DNA of 64,000 nt from Salvator merianae (lineage: Eukaryota; Chordata; Lepidosauria; Squamata; Teiidae), in assembly GCA_003586115.2 (NCBI GenBank), contig QVOM02000115.1, positions 8,581,789 to 8,645,788 of the forward strand, given 5' to 3'. Of the stretch, positions 39,601-49,560 are shown piece by piece. The position numbers and the translations under genes are program-made. Position 1 is the stretch's first letter. Each line of letters opens with the position of its first letter. The notes below the pieces were generated by a model. The model ran no database searches. It worked only from the letters and a program-made list of their open reading frames with translations, and was not told the DNA's origin.

Positions 39601-42600
39601 TACCAGAAAGACACTGCAGCAGTTTAATTGATGGTCTTTTGTGCTGCTTCTTAAACTGTGTATGTCCTATCCTCTCTTTAGGATTGATCTGGCTAAAACA
39701 TCCGTGGCAATACGTGGCTTCCTCACTCTTGACCCTGCAGCCGTGGCATCTTTCAGTGAGTGAGACAATACAGTTTGAACATCTAAGTTCAGTGGTGGAA
39801 ACTTGTTTGTCTTTTAGTTAGATTAGCATTGCTGACTTTAAGCAGAAACATCTTCCTTAGTTTGCTGTGTTTACTGTAATGTAATGTGATGGTTTTCACG
39901 AAAATTATTAGCATATGTTATACAAACCTAATGTTGGAGGCTAGGCACATTTTTTAAAACATATGGCAGTGATGGGGTGATAAAGTAATTCTGAGGTTAC
40001 TGCACAGTTTTCTTTGCAACACAAGGTGCAGGAAATTGGTGGGTGATATCAGTGTGTGTCATGGGGCTGAACATAGAAATCTAATCACTGGGTTTAAGAT
40101 GTGAGAGACAGTGACCATTGGGTGGAGTAATCCATTTCAGAATGACCTTGTTTGTGAAAAATAAGCAAATGTTACTTTCATTGGTTTCTCTCAGTGTACT
40201 TTGCTGCTCTTGTCTTATCTCTGAGCCAGCAAATGACAAGTGACAGAATCAACCTCTACACACCACCTTCAGAGAATGGTAGCCTCTGGTAAGAATTATG
40301 TACATATATGTATATATTCATATTTTTTGCTTAGAAATGTAACAGATTCAAGAGGAATCTTAAGCAGTGTTACATACCAATGCATGAGGCAGAAGGAGTA
40401 GTATTAGTTAATTAGTTATCTTAGGAATATTTTGATGGAACAAGAGGTTGTGTTTTTGTCACCTTCAACAAGGCAAACTAGACATAGCAGCATAAATTCC
40501 AAGTCTAATCATAGAACTGCCCCAGTCATGAACAACTTGAAGGCAGGATCCTCAATTAGCATAAGGCCAATGAAGTAGCTGGAGCCTTGGGCTTGTATCA
40601 GCTTGCTCCAGGAGAACACAGCCAGAACCACTTTGCCTCTTCAGACTTCATGTTGGTGACCTGCTCAAACGCTGGGGCAGGAGGGGATGATTGGTGTGCA
40701 GATTGGTTATACTACTGGGTGTGCTGACAGATTGAATCAGATACAGAGAACGGGTTCCAGTAACATGACTCATGTTAGGAAGGTGGAGATACACGGAATA
40801 GGAGCAATCCATGAGAAGACTAAACAGAATATTTGACACTCTTTTGTACTGGCCTAGGAAATTCACCCAAGGCTGCACTCCACCCCTTGTGATCAAGCTG
40901 ACACATTTTCACATAGAAGTCAAGGCTTTCCCTTGGTCTTGATGGCAAAAATTGACTTCAGGTTGTTTTTGCTACCCAGCATGAAAATTTGAGTCCATGC
41001 TGCTATGCTAAAGAGAGGACTTCCACCCCTTCCTTTTGAGTATGAATATCCAGAGAAAGCCTGTCTTCTCTGCTCTAAGCGTTATGCAGACATCCTTCAG
41101 GCCAGGGAGCTGAATCCTAAGTCCTCCATCCAAGGTTAGGTATGAGCGGAACTGCCCAGGGAGAACCAGTTAGACTTGTCTGGGCCTGCAAAGCAGAATA
41201 TACTACACTGCAGTTTCTTGAGGTTGCCAGCCTTGGGAATTCCTAGTGGAGAATGAATTAGCGTAGACAGAATTGCCCTTCTTGACTAAGGAATTTAAAT
41301 GTATATGCAGGGCACCTGTTCTTTAGAACAGAACAACAGAAGAGAAGCCTCAGTGATAGAGCAAACTGCCTGGAAAGCAGAGGATCACCAGTTCGATCCC
41401 TAGCCTGTCCCTGAAAGTAGGAAATGGCAAACCGCTTCTGTATCTCTGTCAGGAAAACTGCATAGAGGTGCCTTTGGAGATGCCTATACAGTTTTCCAGG
41501 AGTTAGCCACGGCAGCTGCTCTCCATATACACCCCCTTGGGGATTTCTGTCACTATCCTGAATTTCTTTCTGTTGCAAGCTTCAATGTTCTGTTGCTGTA
41601 GAACGTATCCTTTTCTCTCCTTTGTTTTGATATTGGCCTTGTTTAGTTTCCCTGATAGTTTTTCTTCCCTGCCTGTAACTAACAGACATTGCTAGGAGCC
41701 ACATAAACCACTTTCTTTCACTCTGTCTCAGCTGTTTGTACTCTGTTCACAATACACATATATTTGTACTATTTCCACACAATAAAACGGATTGTTTGAG
41801 AACAGATACGTCTCTCTCCCTTGCCACCCCAAATTTCCCGAGACTCAATTTAATCCATGAAGCAGAGTTTTTCAAAACCCAGGTTTAAAGACTACGCAAA
41901 CTTTGTGCTTCCCACCATACATTGAGACATATGCCCAGAATCAAAAGAATTCTGGTGACACAAATTCTGACTGGCAGAAGCACCATGGGAGCCCTGTGTA
42001 TAGGCTGCAGTGCAATAAATTTGAATATATCCAATTCCTTTTATATTATGATCTGCTCGATGAATGCCCATTTTTTTCAGAAGCCGCATTACCTTTTTTG
42101 TTGAAATTCTATGAAGCCTTTTAAGTTTGACTTAGCTTAGGTTCAGCACTTGTAATATGGGAGAGAGATACAGGGAGACATAGAATGAGAGGATGAGGGT
42201 TCTAACGATCATTTCCCATGTTTCATTGGGGCATTTCCTTGTTTAAACTTAAACTGCTGCACTCATGTCTACTTTGTTTGTGAATCCTATACTGCTACAT
42301 GTAGCATTATTTCACCTGATTTCTATTTGTTGTTAGCTATATGCTTCAAGAAAGTGCAGTTACCAGGTTTTTGTAGATGTATAACTAGATTTCTTAAAGA
42401 AGCATTCAGTATGTTAAAATAAGTGTTTATCACATGGAATTAAAGCTCTCGTATCTGTTTTGACCCTCGCGAATATTCTTTTTGTTCCTCCAGGACTTCA
42501 GGTGCAGAAGAACAAATTCTTCAGCCGTGGATTGTGGTGCACCTAGTCATAGCTCTCCTTGTCGGAATCTCCTGGCTTTTCTTGTCCTACCGGCCCCAGT

Positions 42601-45600
42601 TAGATCACAGTGAAGGTATAGGAGAGGGGAACCACAGTGTGCTTCATATGCCATATTTTATTTACCCATTACATCACTCTGCCAAAAATTGCTCACTGGA
42701 GAGATCCAAAAGGCAACTAGCTCCCAGAAAACGTCATGGGAGACCTACTCCCAGTTTTGATTTGTTTGTTTTTATATTGTTACAGCAGTGGTTCTGCTCT
42801 GCAGGGTTGTTGTGATAGGAATAATTTAAGCTGGGTTCTCAAAAATGATACATTCAAACAAAAACTCAAGAAATATTAGTCACATTTCTTCTCAGTGTAA
42901 ATACTGTGTGTTTTAATTATAGCAATTAAATAAACATGAATATTTGGTAGTAATGAATAAGAACCAGCATTAATAGTTAATAAGTGACTAAATGCAATAA
43001 TAAGCAGTGAACAATTTAGACTGAAGGCAGCAATAAATGAAAATAGTAATTAAAGTGTAAGCAATAAATACAACAAAATAAGTAAAATATTACAGTATTT
43101 GTATTATGTTGCAATTTACAGATTTCACTGTAGGGAAGTATAAACTAATTTAAAACAAGAGGTAGATAGCCAAATTGCTAATAAAAAAAGAAGAGCAGGG
43201 AGAGAAAAAAGTAGAGAATAGGAAGGCTTAAAGCACCTACTATGCCATTTAGTAGGAAAAATCAAAATCCTATTTAAGTCTAACCTTGCTTTCCCAAAAG
43301 AAAATATCGTTAAACAAAGTAGCAATGTTTACAGGGGTAGGTAGCAGAGGCAGAGGATGGTAGAGGAGAGGTAAGTATCAATCAGAAATGCTGCTTTCAT
43401 TTCCAAAAGCTGTCCTTCCAGTCTGCTAGAGCCTTGCCTTTCCCTTGCTGCTTTTATAGTACTGTGGTTAGTACTCCAGTTGATTCTCACAACATGCTCA
43501 CTCCCATTAAAAATGAGTCTGGAAGATTGTGGGGAATCTGAGAATCAGTTTCTTTAAGAATGTTCTTGGAGACACAATTCAGTGCAAACACTATCTTAAT
43601 CAATTATGTAGATCAAGGGGCAAATGTTCTCAGAATAAGAAAGTCTTTGTTGTTTTTGGATACCAGGGAGTCATGGTCAACTGCTGGCTGACTGCATGGG
43701 CGTCTCCATGCGCAGTTTTCTTGGCAGAGATATAGAAGTGGTTTGTCACTGCCACTTTTATATCTCTGTCAAGAAAGCTGCGGGAGAGGCTAGGGATTGA
43801 ACTGGCAGTTCTTTGCTTTCCAGGCATTACCACTGAGCTACAGCCCCTCCCTAAGAAAGTCTTCAGTTTAAATAATAGATCAGGAATGAAATAAACTGAA
43901 ATGAGGGCATGTGGAGGGACATGTGAAGCCATGCTCTCAGATTCAGTGGAGAACAACAAGAAGCCACTGACATGATAAAGCAGAGAACAATGAAATGCCT
44001 TTAAAAAAGAGGCAGTCTTGATGCAGAACCAAAGCAAAGGTTTTAGCTAAACTAATAACCCAGTTCAAAGTCAGGCTTATTCTGCAAAACAAACCAGTCT
44101 TTAATACATGGGTCTGTCTTTGAGAAGAATAAGAGCCAGTAAAGAAAAATGAAAGAAAAGCAGGGGAGAGAGGAAGAAGGGACCAGGGAGTCATCTTTTA
44201 CAGTACAGGAGTTTCTTAAGTTCAGAAGTAGAAGCAACTTCCTTTCGAGGGAAAAAAGGGTGAAGAAACAAACATGCACATTTTTCCTTGTTAGAATTTG
44301 TGTAACTACTGACCTCATTCACGAGATTGTTAATGCTTAGCTTTTAAATTCATGAGTATTAATTATATTTTAATTCCTCTGACAAGGATTAAAAAAAACT
44401 AAAATGATTTCAAACAGTACTAAGACAAGAAAATACCACATTGCCCCAGGAAGAAAACACTTTAACTCCTAAATCCTACCTGTGTGACGGCAGAGGAACT
44501 TCTAGAGCTAGCAAAGGCCTCATAATAAGGTCTCCAATTCTGCTTATCTGCCATGATGCTAGAAATTGTGGTAACATAGTTGTGGAATTTGGAGAGCTCT
44601 GGTGAAATGAAAGTTTTGCCTACTTGTAGAGCCACCTCTATGTAAAAGAATGAATACCTGATACTGCTGATAATGCTTAACTTTATTTCCTGTCTTAGGG
44701 TGTGATCAGACGGGCTATTTTGGTCAGCTTCCGGTCGCACAGAAGCTGCAGCGTTCATAAAGCTCTTTGGGAAAGCTGCCTCTGTGCCTCTCCAAGGCTG
44801 CCTGGGTTGGCTCTTATATATTCGGCTTTTCTATGCTTTCAGGTCACCTTGGGTGTGACCTGCAGAAATCCGCAGGACAATAGCACAAGAAGGGAGAGGG
44901 TGAGCGAGCTCTTGCCCGCATGGGAAACTTTTCAAACTCCCTGCCTTCTGTAGATTAAAAAAGACATCAGTAGTGAGGTGTAGGAGAAAGCCCCTCGCTA
45001 CTAAAATCCAGTGTGCTTTTTTAATTACAGAAGACAAGGGATTTGAAAAGTTTCCCCACGCCGGCAAATCTCTCCCTTCCCTTTCCTCCCTGTGCAGGCA
45101 AATCTCTCTGCTCTTGGTTAAAAGCTTCAGTTCAACTGAGGCATCTACTTTCTGCCTCTCTGCAGAAGCAGGTTCCATTCAAGTCCTTAACTGCCAGGGT
45201 TTTCCCCTTTCCAAAGGAAATGCCTCCCTCTCTGCCCTCTCTTTCACCTCACTGCCCTCTGCTCCGATTCCCCGAGGCTTTGGGGAATGGGAGAATAAGA
45301 GAGATGGTGAATGGGAGAAAAAAGGGATGTGAACTGGCAGTTAAGGAGTTAATGACTTGCAGAACTTCCTTAGCAGAGAGGTGGGGAGTGGCCAATAGAT
45401 GAACAGCTCCCTTTGCTGGCTGTGATGTTAGATCAGTGAATTGCCTCCTCTGGTAAGTGCGTGTGGAAGACTTTTTTCCTGTGCACCTAGGAATTATTCG
45501 CTCCTTTTATGCAGGCAATTTTAAAAATTGCTAGTCTGAACACAGCCTTAATGTTCTCCTTGGCATTAGTGAGTTACCTCAAAAAGAAAAAGTCTTCATT

Positions 45601-47024
45601 ATATGCACTGTTAAGGTAGCAGAACAAACAATCTATTTTCATCAGCTTTCAGTTAGTTCATTAATTGGTTAGGTTTCTTAGAATAGAAAGTGAAATAAAT
45701 AATTTTAACGTCTTAGTCAAGTTTTACATTTATTGGTTATTTCCAATGGAATGCAGGTGCTTCTAATACACTTTTGTACAATATCACTGAGGGTGCCTTC
45801 AGATGTGGATTAAAAGCTGCAATTCTCCCAGAACTATGTTAGCAATGTCACATGTATCTGTGGCATTTTCAGTATAGCCCCAGGATACCAAGGCAATATC
45901 CCAAAACATCACTATTATGAGAAATGCAGCAGTGATGCTGGGCTTTCCATAATAGAGAATGCTTATGTGTGTCTGCCTGCTGCTTCCATGATTGTTCCTT
46001 TGGAAAATACCCAGATGCTAATCAAGTGTGCAAGGAAAAAAAGGGAAGTGGGCAGACACTTGGCTAGCATCCGGGTATTTTCAAGAGCAACAATCACAGA
46101 AGCAGCAGGCAGACACAAGTAAGAGCCTGCAGTTGCCTCCCATGTCTGGTTGTGCAATTGTGGGATCTTCTTTAGATCTTGCAATTGTCACTTGCCATCT
46201 GGAGGCAACCTGATTAAGTCAAGAGCAATTCCCTGAGATTACATGGATATATCCATCAGTGCTGGTACAGAATTGGTTCGCCATTACTTTCTTCTGGGAA
46301 AATGCAAGGGATCAGACCTGTGATTCTTAACTTTCTATGCAGTAGCTTTATCACCAAGCTGCAGACATTTCCTTGATTCATTTCATAGAATCTTTATTCA
46401 CACTTTTTACATCTTTTATACATATTTAGCCCAAGGGAGTTGCTGAGCCAATAGAAAGACTTTAGGGAAATTAACAGTGAAAGTTTCAGATGGTAAGGAG
46501 AAGCTGGAAAGACTATGATTACAGGAGAATTGGTAATAGTTTAGGGCAGCGTTTCTCAGTCTTTTTCCAACTGTGGCCCCCTTCCCACCTTGTTTCCATC
46601 CTGTGGCCCCCCTGTCCTACCAGGTGTACACAGTGGTGGAGTGTGGAAGTGGGAGGGAGAAGCAAGCGGAAGCGGCGTTTCCATGGAGTTCATGGGGGCC
46701 CACAGGGGGCCATATGGCCCCTGGTTGAGAAACGCCGGTTTAGGGAAAAGAAGAGTGAATAGAAGTGGGCAGAAAGTACTGGAAACATGGTACAGTACAT
46801 TTGTGAGGATTTATTTTGTGTGCATAGCTGTAGTAAGATTTATTCCACTGTCAGAAAGACAGGACAGGACACCTATGGTAAGTGCTACAGTGTGCATTCA
46901 GAATTCCATGTTAATGGGCATTTTATATTGCAATCACATTTAATCTTCCCTTACAGAACTGATGTTTAATGCTGAAGTGGAAGAATATCCACCACCAGAT
47001 AAAGAAGCCAAAGTTGCTTCATAG
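21431..47024 (+). CDS. TMEM237: TMEM237 (transmembrane protein 237), complete gene, 13 coding exons
   Basis: Tetraspan protein of the ciliary transition zone. In people, loss causes Joubert syndrome 14; it acts with other transition-zone proteins to gate the cilium. Exons: 21431-21448, 25497-25528, 25769-25779, 26362-26418, 32456-32557, 32819-32912, 36499-36653, 37604-37727, 38536-38727, 39682-39755, 40195-40288, 42494-42615 and 46957-47024. They join without a stop into 380 residues; I recall 408 for the human protein. Residues 1-195 are a hydrophilic cytosolic arm with proline-rich PPRVLPPVP, three lysine/arginine clusters and an acidic [13 protein letters not shown] stretch. Hydrophobic segments lie near 199-223, 240-260, 279-297 and 330-350. 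A glycosylation motif NGS occurs at 314-316, in the loop between the third and fourth. The tail ends EAKVAS. Conserved landmarks include [32 protein letters not shown] and [10 protein letters not shown]. Confidence 0.95.
22000..25496. other. TMEM237 intron 1, mostly unclassified
   Basis: Non-coding between exon 1 and exon 2. A tRNA-SINE-like fragment (gcaactgcctggaaagcaga) lies near 23156-23225. No extra coding exon was recognised. Confidence 0.4.
25497..25528 (+). CDS. TMEM237: TMEM237 exon 2 (proline-rich)
   Basis: Acceptor tattttag, donor gtaaaa; 32 nt encoding [10 protein letters not shown] plus two bases. Matches the recalled human PPRALPPVPS motif. Confidence 0.85.
25769..25779 (+). 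CDS. TMEM237: TMEM237 microexon (11 nt)
   Basis: Eleven bases, tgaaaaccaag, between an acceptor (ctttgaag behind a long pyrimidine tract) and a strong donor, gtatgt. Joining exon 2 straight to 26362 gives an immediate stop (AGA TGA). With this microexon the frame reads VPS-ENQ-DEIP, close to recalled human VPSQDDIP. Frame rescue and homology both support it, but no transcript was examined. Confidence 0.78.
26362..26418 (+). CDS. TMEM237: TMEM237 exon 4 (lysine-rich)
   Basis: Acceptor tctcccag, donor gtaagt. Encodes (D)[18 protein letters not shown], matching the basic cluster after DDIP in the human protein. Confidence 0.88.
   Translation: MKFLLIVKKRKREREKIH
26626..27029. mobile_element. 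~400-bp inverted-repeat element, copy 2 (family M1)
   Basis: Left end ggctgcatctagaca and right end acgtctggaggtggcc. The subterminal hairpin gattgccacatg/tatgtggcaatc is shared with the copy at 50053. It is the most diverged copy at its left terminus. Confidence 0.65.
27030..30750. other. TMEM237 intron 4, nothing firmly recognised
   Basis: No exon or classified repeat could be supported in this 3.7-kb stretch. Confidence 0.35.
30751..31586 (-). mobile_element. tRNA-derived SINE, - strand, split by the element at 30857-31491
   Basis: The left piece (30751-30856) starts gttgttgttctcgttgg, the complement of the SINE tail. The right piece (31492-31586) ends with the tRNA-like head, whose complement reads tagttcagtggtagagca and ggttcaatcc. 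Compared with the copy at 43648 the two pieces are contiguous once the insertion and one ATT are removed. Confidence 0.82.
30857..31491. mobile_element. 635-bp hairpin-chain DNA element (Harbinger-like?) inserted in a SINE
   Basis: Ends GGGCCTGTTCGCACT and the complement of agtgcgaaaacgccc (13 of 15 matching). It is flanked by ATT on both sides (30854-30856, 31492-31494). The interior is GC-rich and consists largely of consecutive palindromes: 30878-30907 (15+15, perfect), 30918-30950 (15-3-15, perfect), 30969-31010 (16-10-16, perfect), about 31038-31141 (18-base perfect core arms, longer with mismatches), 31378-31414 and 31441-31476. No transposase. Three-base duplications and GGGC ends suggest PIF/Harbinger, but that is inference. 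Confidence 0.8.
31592..32455. other. TMEM237 intron, nothing recognised
   Basis: Non-coding. Just before exon 5, the phrase 'gatagtgtttagagggctgacagaac' has a nearby partial duplicate (about 32362-32390 and 32406-32435). This is a short tandem duplication in the intron end. Confidence 0.4.
32456..32557 (+). CDS. TMEM237: TMEM237 exon 5
   Basis: Acceptor cttttcag, donor gtatgt. Encodes [20 protein letters not shown] then [13 protein letters not shown], a polar stretch ending in a basic cluster. It aligns with the human EGNEPS...PVQRRQKKTRLP region. Confidence 0.9.
32819..32912 (+). CDS. TMEM237: TMEM237 exon 6
   Basis: Acceptor attctcag, donor gtaaga. Encodes [20 protein letters not shown] then [11 protein letters not shown], aligned with human AEPAEEAVIQKPRRKTK. 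The donor after gtgaa is chosen because phase 2 then restores the lysine at the junction. Confidence 0.9.
33459..33695. repeat. CR1-like 3'-end fragments
   Basis: atcattagaattggaagaaa with gagtccaaacccc is a degenerate CR1 3' end on the - strand. gcttgatggcataaatagtt, then ccttccaactctttac, looks like a second 3' end on the + strand. Both are short and old. Confidence 0.6.
34200..36120 (+). repeat. Degenerate coding-like stretch, retroelement relic suspected
   Basis: Unusually codon-like composition (GAA/CAG/CTC-rich) with no intact frame. Around 35280-35470 the + strand reads acidic/leucine-rich peptide such as [19 protein letters not shown] before a stop. This could be a decayed gag-like region of a DIRS or LTR element, but no reverse transcriptase, integrase or terminal repeat was found. 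Not a TMEM237 exon. Confidence 0.3.
36499..36653 (+). CDS. TMEM237: TMEM237 exon 7 (acidic stretch)
   Basis: Acceptor gatggaag, donor gtaagt. Encodes [20 protein letters not shown], then DEQ...[19 protein letters not shown]. An alternative AG ten to twenty bases downstream (gaccag) would lose the conserved KT-x-PAE residues, so the upstream one is preferred. Confidence 0.93.
37604..37727 (+). CDS. TMEM237: TMEM237 exon 8
   Basis: Acceptor gtcccaag, donor gtatga. Encodes [20 protein letters not shown] and [20 protein letters not shown], the conserved amphipathic segment just before the first membrane span. Confidence 0.94.
38536..38727 (+). CDS. TMEM237: TMEM237 exon 9 (membrane spans 1 and 2)
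   Basis: Acceptor tttttag, donor gtacag. Encodes [20 protein letters not shown], a polar loop ([17 protein letters not shown]) and [20 protein letters not shown]. These are two hydrophobic spans nearly identical in pattern to human TMEM237. Confidence 0.96.
38934..39346. mobile_element. ~400-bp inverted-repeat element, copy 3 (family M1)
   Basis: The best-preserved copy: gtgcctccagacatg at the left and an exact mirror catgtctggaggcac at the right. An internal hairpin pairs gctcttgcaaaagtacgtag with tgggtatttttgcaagagc (about 39115-39212). Lies in a TMEM237 intron. Confidence 0.85.
39682..39755 (+). CDS. TMEM237: TMEM237 exon 10
   Basis: Acceptor tctcttta-g, donor gtgagt. Encodes [20 protein letters not shown] then VASF, the loop into membrane span 3. 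Confidence 0.94.
40195..40288 (+). CDS. TMEM237: TMEM237 exon 11 (membrane span 3 and loop)
   Basis: Acceptor tctctcag, donor gtaaga. Encodes [20 protein letters not shown] then [10 protein letters not shown], containing the NGS motif in the loop between spans 3 and 4. Confidence 0.95.
41343..41513 (+). mobile_element. tRNA-derived SINE, + strand
   Basis: Head agcctcagtgatagagca and gttcgatccc, body aaaccgcttctgtatctctg, tail ccaggagttagccac. Same family as 10697 and 43648; the final tail is missing. Confidence 0.78.
42494..42615 (+). CDS. TMEM237: TMEM237 exon 12 (membrane span 4)
   Basis: Acceptor gttcctccag, donor gtatag. Encodes [20 protein letters not shown] then [20 protein letters not shown], the fourth span and the SYRP motif that follows it. 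Confidence 0.96.
42616..43640. other. TMEM237 intron 12, AT-rich, unclassified
   Basis: Contains runs rich in taataa/aataaa between about 42890 and 43120. No gene or classified repeat was recognised before the SINE at 43648. Confidence 0.35.
43648..43852 (-). mobile_element. tRNA-derived SINE, - strand
   Basis: Starts gttgtttttggataccaggg (complement of the tail) and ends gagctacagcccctccct (complement of the tRNA-like head). It serves as the uninterrupted reference for the split copy at 30751. Confidence 0.8.
44698..45547. mobile_element. Harbinger-like non-autonomous element, 850 bp
   Basis: Ends gggtgtgatcagac and the complement of gtctgaacacagcc, flanked by TTA on both sides (44695-44697, 45548-45550), the typical PIF/Harbinger target duplication. 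Its right part (aggaattattcgctcctttt, then aggcaattttaaaaattg) closely matches the right end of the element at 48581-49341. No transposase frame. Confidence 0.82.
45793..46208. mobile_element. ~400-bp inverted-repeat element, copy 4 (family M1)
   Basis: Left gtgccttcagatg, right catctggaggcaac. The internal inverted repeat around 45995-46095 (acccagatgctaa against tagcatccgggt) matches the layout of the other copies. Confidence 0.78.
46547..46737. mobile_element. hAT-type MITE, 191 bp, with perfect 8-bp duplication
   Basis: Ends cagcgtttctca and the complement of tgagaaacgccg. The exact 8-bp duplication gtttaggg flanks it at 46539-46546 and 46738-46745. The interior has repeated tggccccc tracts and no coding. 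An 8-bp duplication with CAG-type ends is typical of the hAT superfamily. Confidence 0.92.
46957..47024 (+). CDS. TMEM237: TMEM237 terminal coding exon
   Basis: Acceptor cccttacag. Encodes (E)[19 protein letters not shown] and AS, then TAG. Human ends [22 protein letters not shown] by recall, so the tail is conserved. Confidence 0.95.
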
Positions 47025-47910
47025 GATGAAGAGCTACAGAACTACTTCATATAAAACAGTTAAAACAGAATGAATGTTACCTATTTGTATTCCAATGTAA
47101 TTTTGTATTTAAAGTGTATTTTTATATCCTGTGTTTACTTTGCATGATGCTTTTTTGCTTAATTTATCATTTGATACTGTCCCACTCTTTGAAAGTTTTT
47201 TTGTTATGTATCAAAAGAAAAAAAGGAGAGAAAAAAAGTGAAAAATGTATCAAAAGAAGTTAATTTGTGTCTAGTTTTGCAGTTGAATTACTAGTACGTC
47301 AAATGGAGACAATGTACTGCATTTCTTTATTCTTAATAAGCTGTACTTTGCCATTCATATCTTCAAGACCTGAGAACACATTTAAATTCAAAGTATCGCA
47401 GTAAGTTACTGCTAATTTATCTTCAAATAATTCAGTCTTGATTTAAACCTTTGTAAGTCACTTTTCAGCTATGGAGTTTAGTAACTGATTATGCATTTTA
47501 GAAGAGCTCCACAAGCTTGTGGTTTATGGATACTGTGATCAGTGTTCTTAAACACAGGAAGTCAGTGCTTCAGTGTTGTGTACCATGCTGTATGTACAAA
47601 CTTCCTCCAATAGGCAGAAATCTGTGTTATATTTCAGTCCATAATGCATTACTTGGAAGAAAGCATTACAGATTTCAAAAGGGTTTTTTTCTATAACAAC
47701 CAGTTGTAGTAAAATATAAACTTTAGTTTGCTAGATGGGTTCCTGCGTGAGCAGTATACTTACAGCTAAGGCCGCATCTAGACAGGGGAAATAGTGCTAT
47801 TACGGCACCATTTTAAACTATTTTTGTATGCAATTTTGAAGAACATATCAATATAAAAACAATTGTAATTACTTTATATACAAATAAAAATATTTTAAAT
47901 AAGTATTTTG
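47025..47910 (+). terminator. TMEM237: TMEM237 3' UTR with polyadenylation signal
   Basis: AT-rich, gene-free stretch after the stop codon, with a canonical AATAAA at 47883-47888. No better canonical signal was seen nearer the stop, so a ~0.9-kb 3' UTR is inferred. Confidence 0.55.
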
Positions 47911-48184
47911 AGGAAATAACTATCTGGAGGGCAGCCATTATTCATAATAAGTACGAGATGAACTCACTTTCTGTTTAAATGTAATATAGTCATTCATGCC
48001 ATATTGCACCTTAACTATTGTTAGACACCCCACCCCCCCAAAAAAAACCCTTTTAAAAATACCCAACAATTTACTAAAAATATGTGAGTCTGTTGTTGGC
48101 ACAATAATATCAGCCATCTGAACCTATCTTGTGGCTTTGCTTATACAATATATAGTGAACTCTGAAAATCTAAACATTGCATAA

Positions 48185-49560
48185 GAGCATAAGGAATGCC
48201 CTATTGGATCTGGCCAGTTTGGCCCATCTAGGCCACCAGCCTTTATCACAGGCATATTGTCTCCTGTGCCAGTTACACAGCTGTCAGGGTTAGCACCTGT
48301 TGATGACCTTGTCCATCACAAATTGGTCCAAAACCTTTTTTTGAAGCCTTTCAAGTTGACAGTCAACACCAAAAGCTTCTGGCAGTTATTTCCAAAGCTG
48401 TCTGAAAAAAAATCTTCCTTTTGTTGTGACTCATCCAAGATTCAATTTCAAAGGGTGACTCTTAACTCTGGTATCTTGGGAAAGGTAGAAAAAATTATCC
48501 TCATCCCCTTGGTGCATAATTTCAAACTGTTCTTTCATGTCGCCATTTTGGTTGCCTTCCTTTTAACTTTTTCCAGTATGGGGTGTTTCAGACTAGCTAT
48601 TTCAGTCACCTTCTGGGCTAATCTGACCCCGGGGGACAAACTGGAAATAAAAAAATATGCCTTACCCAGCCTCCAAGCCTGTAATCATACATCCCTCCAA
48701 GAAATGGGAGAGAACAACTCTTGGGTTGCTTTACACTTTGAGTCGAACTGAGCAGAGAGCTCCTTCACCAATCACAGCCTTGAATTGTCTGATACAACAA
48801 GGCAATAAATAAGGCTCACAGGAACCCATCAGACAATTTGACAGTCAGGGAGGGGTACCAGGGAGCTCTTGCCAGCAGCCAGAAAGAGTTTCCTTTTGAA
48901 CTCAATTCTAATTAAGCAGGTTGAAAGAAGCTGAAATTTTTTAAAAAATTACTCCTATCTTGCCTTGTTTAGAAATGTACTTACAAAGCACAGTAGACCT
49001 CATATAGTAAAGCAGAGTGGGGAGAGAGAGATTTGAGCTTCATTCTTCTACCAAAATGAAATTTATTTAAGAATGATTTTGTTTGCAACTAAAAGACTTG
49101 GGAATTAAGCAGGAGGAAACTGCTTCAACAAAGAGGCAGGGATTTCCTACTCAGTGGCCATCAGTGAGCAGTACCCCCTGCAGTCATGGTAGGTTGACTG
49201 TTGAAGTGAATAGGCTACACTTCAGGTAAGCTTTGAGCCGCATATTCAAATAAATGTGTTTGGAAGGCTTTCTTTGCACGTCTAGGAATTATTTGCTCAT
49301 TTTATTCAGGCGGTTTTAAAAATCCCAGTATGATCATACCCATGGGCATATGTACAAGTACAGTATTCCAAATGTGGTTGCATCATTGTTTTGTATGGGA
49401 TGTTATAATGTTGGCAGCTCTTTATTTGCGGTATTGTTTCTTATTAGTCTTGTTATGCTATTGGCCTTTTTTTTTGGCCTTTTGATGCTTTCAGTTCTGG
49501 GTCAATACTTTCTTTGCAAAAGTACAGGTATAAGATGTGAAGACCAAAAAGCTTCCTTAA
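48185..49560 (-). mobile_element. CR1/L3-like LINE 3' fragment, - strand, split by the element at 48581
   Basis: The left end reads cataagagcataaggaatg, then tggcccatctagg, a typical 3' end of a reptile CR1-group LINE seen in reverse. The sequence stops at ttttccagtatg and resumes at 49342 with atgggcatatgtac and cagtattccaaatgtggttg, a familiar CR1 segment. Heavily decayed, no frame. Confidence 0.65.
48581..49341. mobile_element. Harbinger-like element, 761 bp, nested in a LINE
   Basis: Left end gggtgtttcagac and right end gtatgatcataccc, flanked by ATG (48578-48580, 49342-49344). The right part (ctaggaattatttgctcatt, then aggcggttttaaaaat) is shared with 44698-45547, so both are copies of one family. 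Confidence 0.75.

Noticed and set aside
41343..41410. Possible tRNA gene from A-box and B-box motifs
   Set aside because: The cloverleaf is not intact, and the sequence continues into the shared SINE body seen at 10697 and 43648, so it is a SINE head. The same applies to the heads at 10697, 31540-31586 and 43800-43852.
48257..48751. 164-codon + strand frame
   Set aside because: Runs across the border of a decayed LINE and the nested DNA element, so it cannot be one gene.
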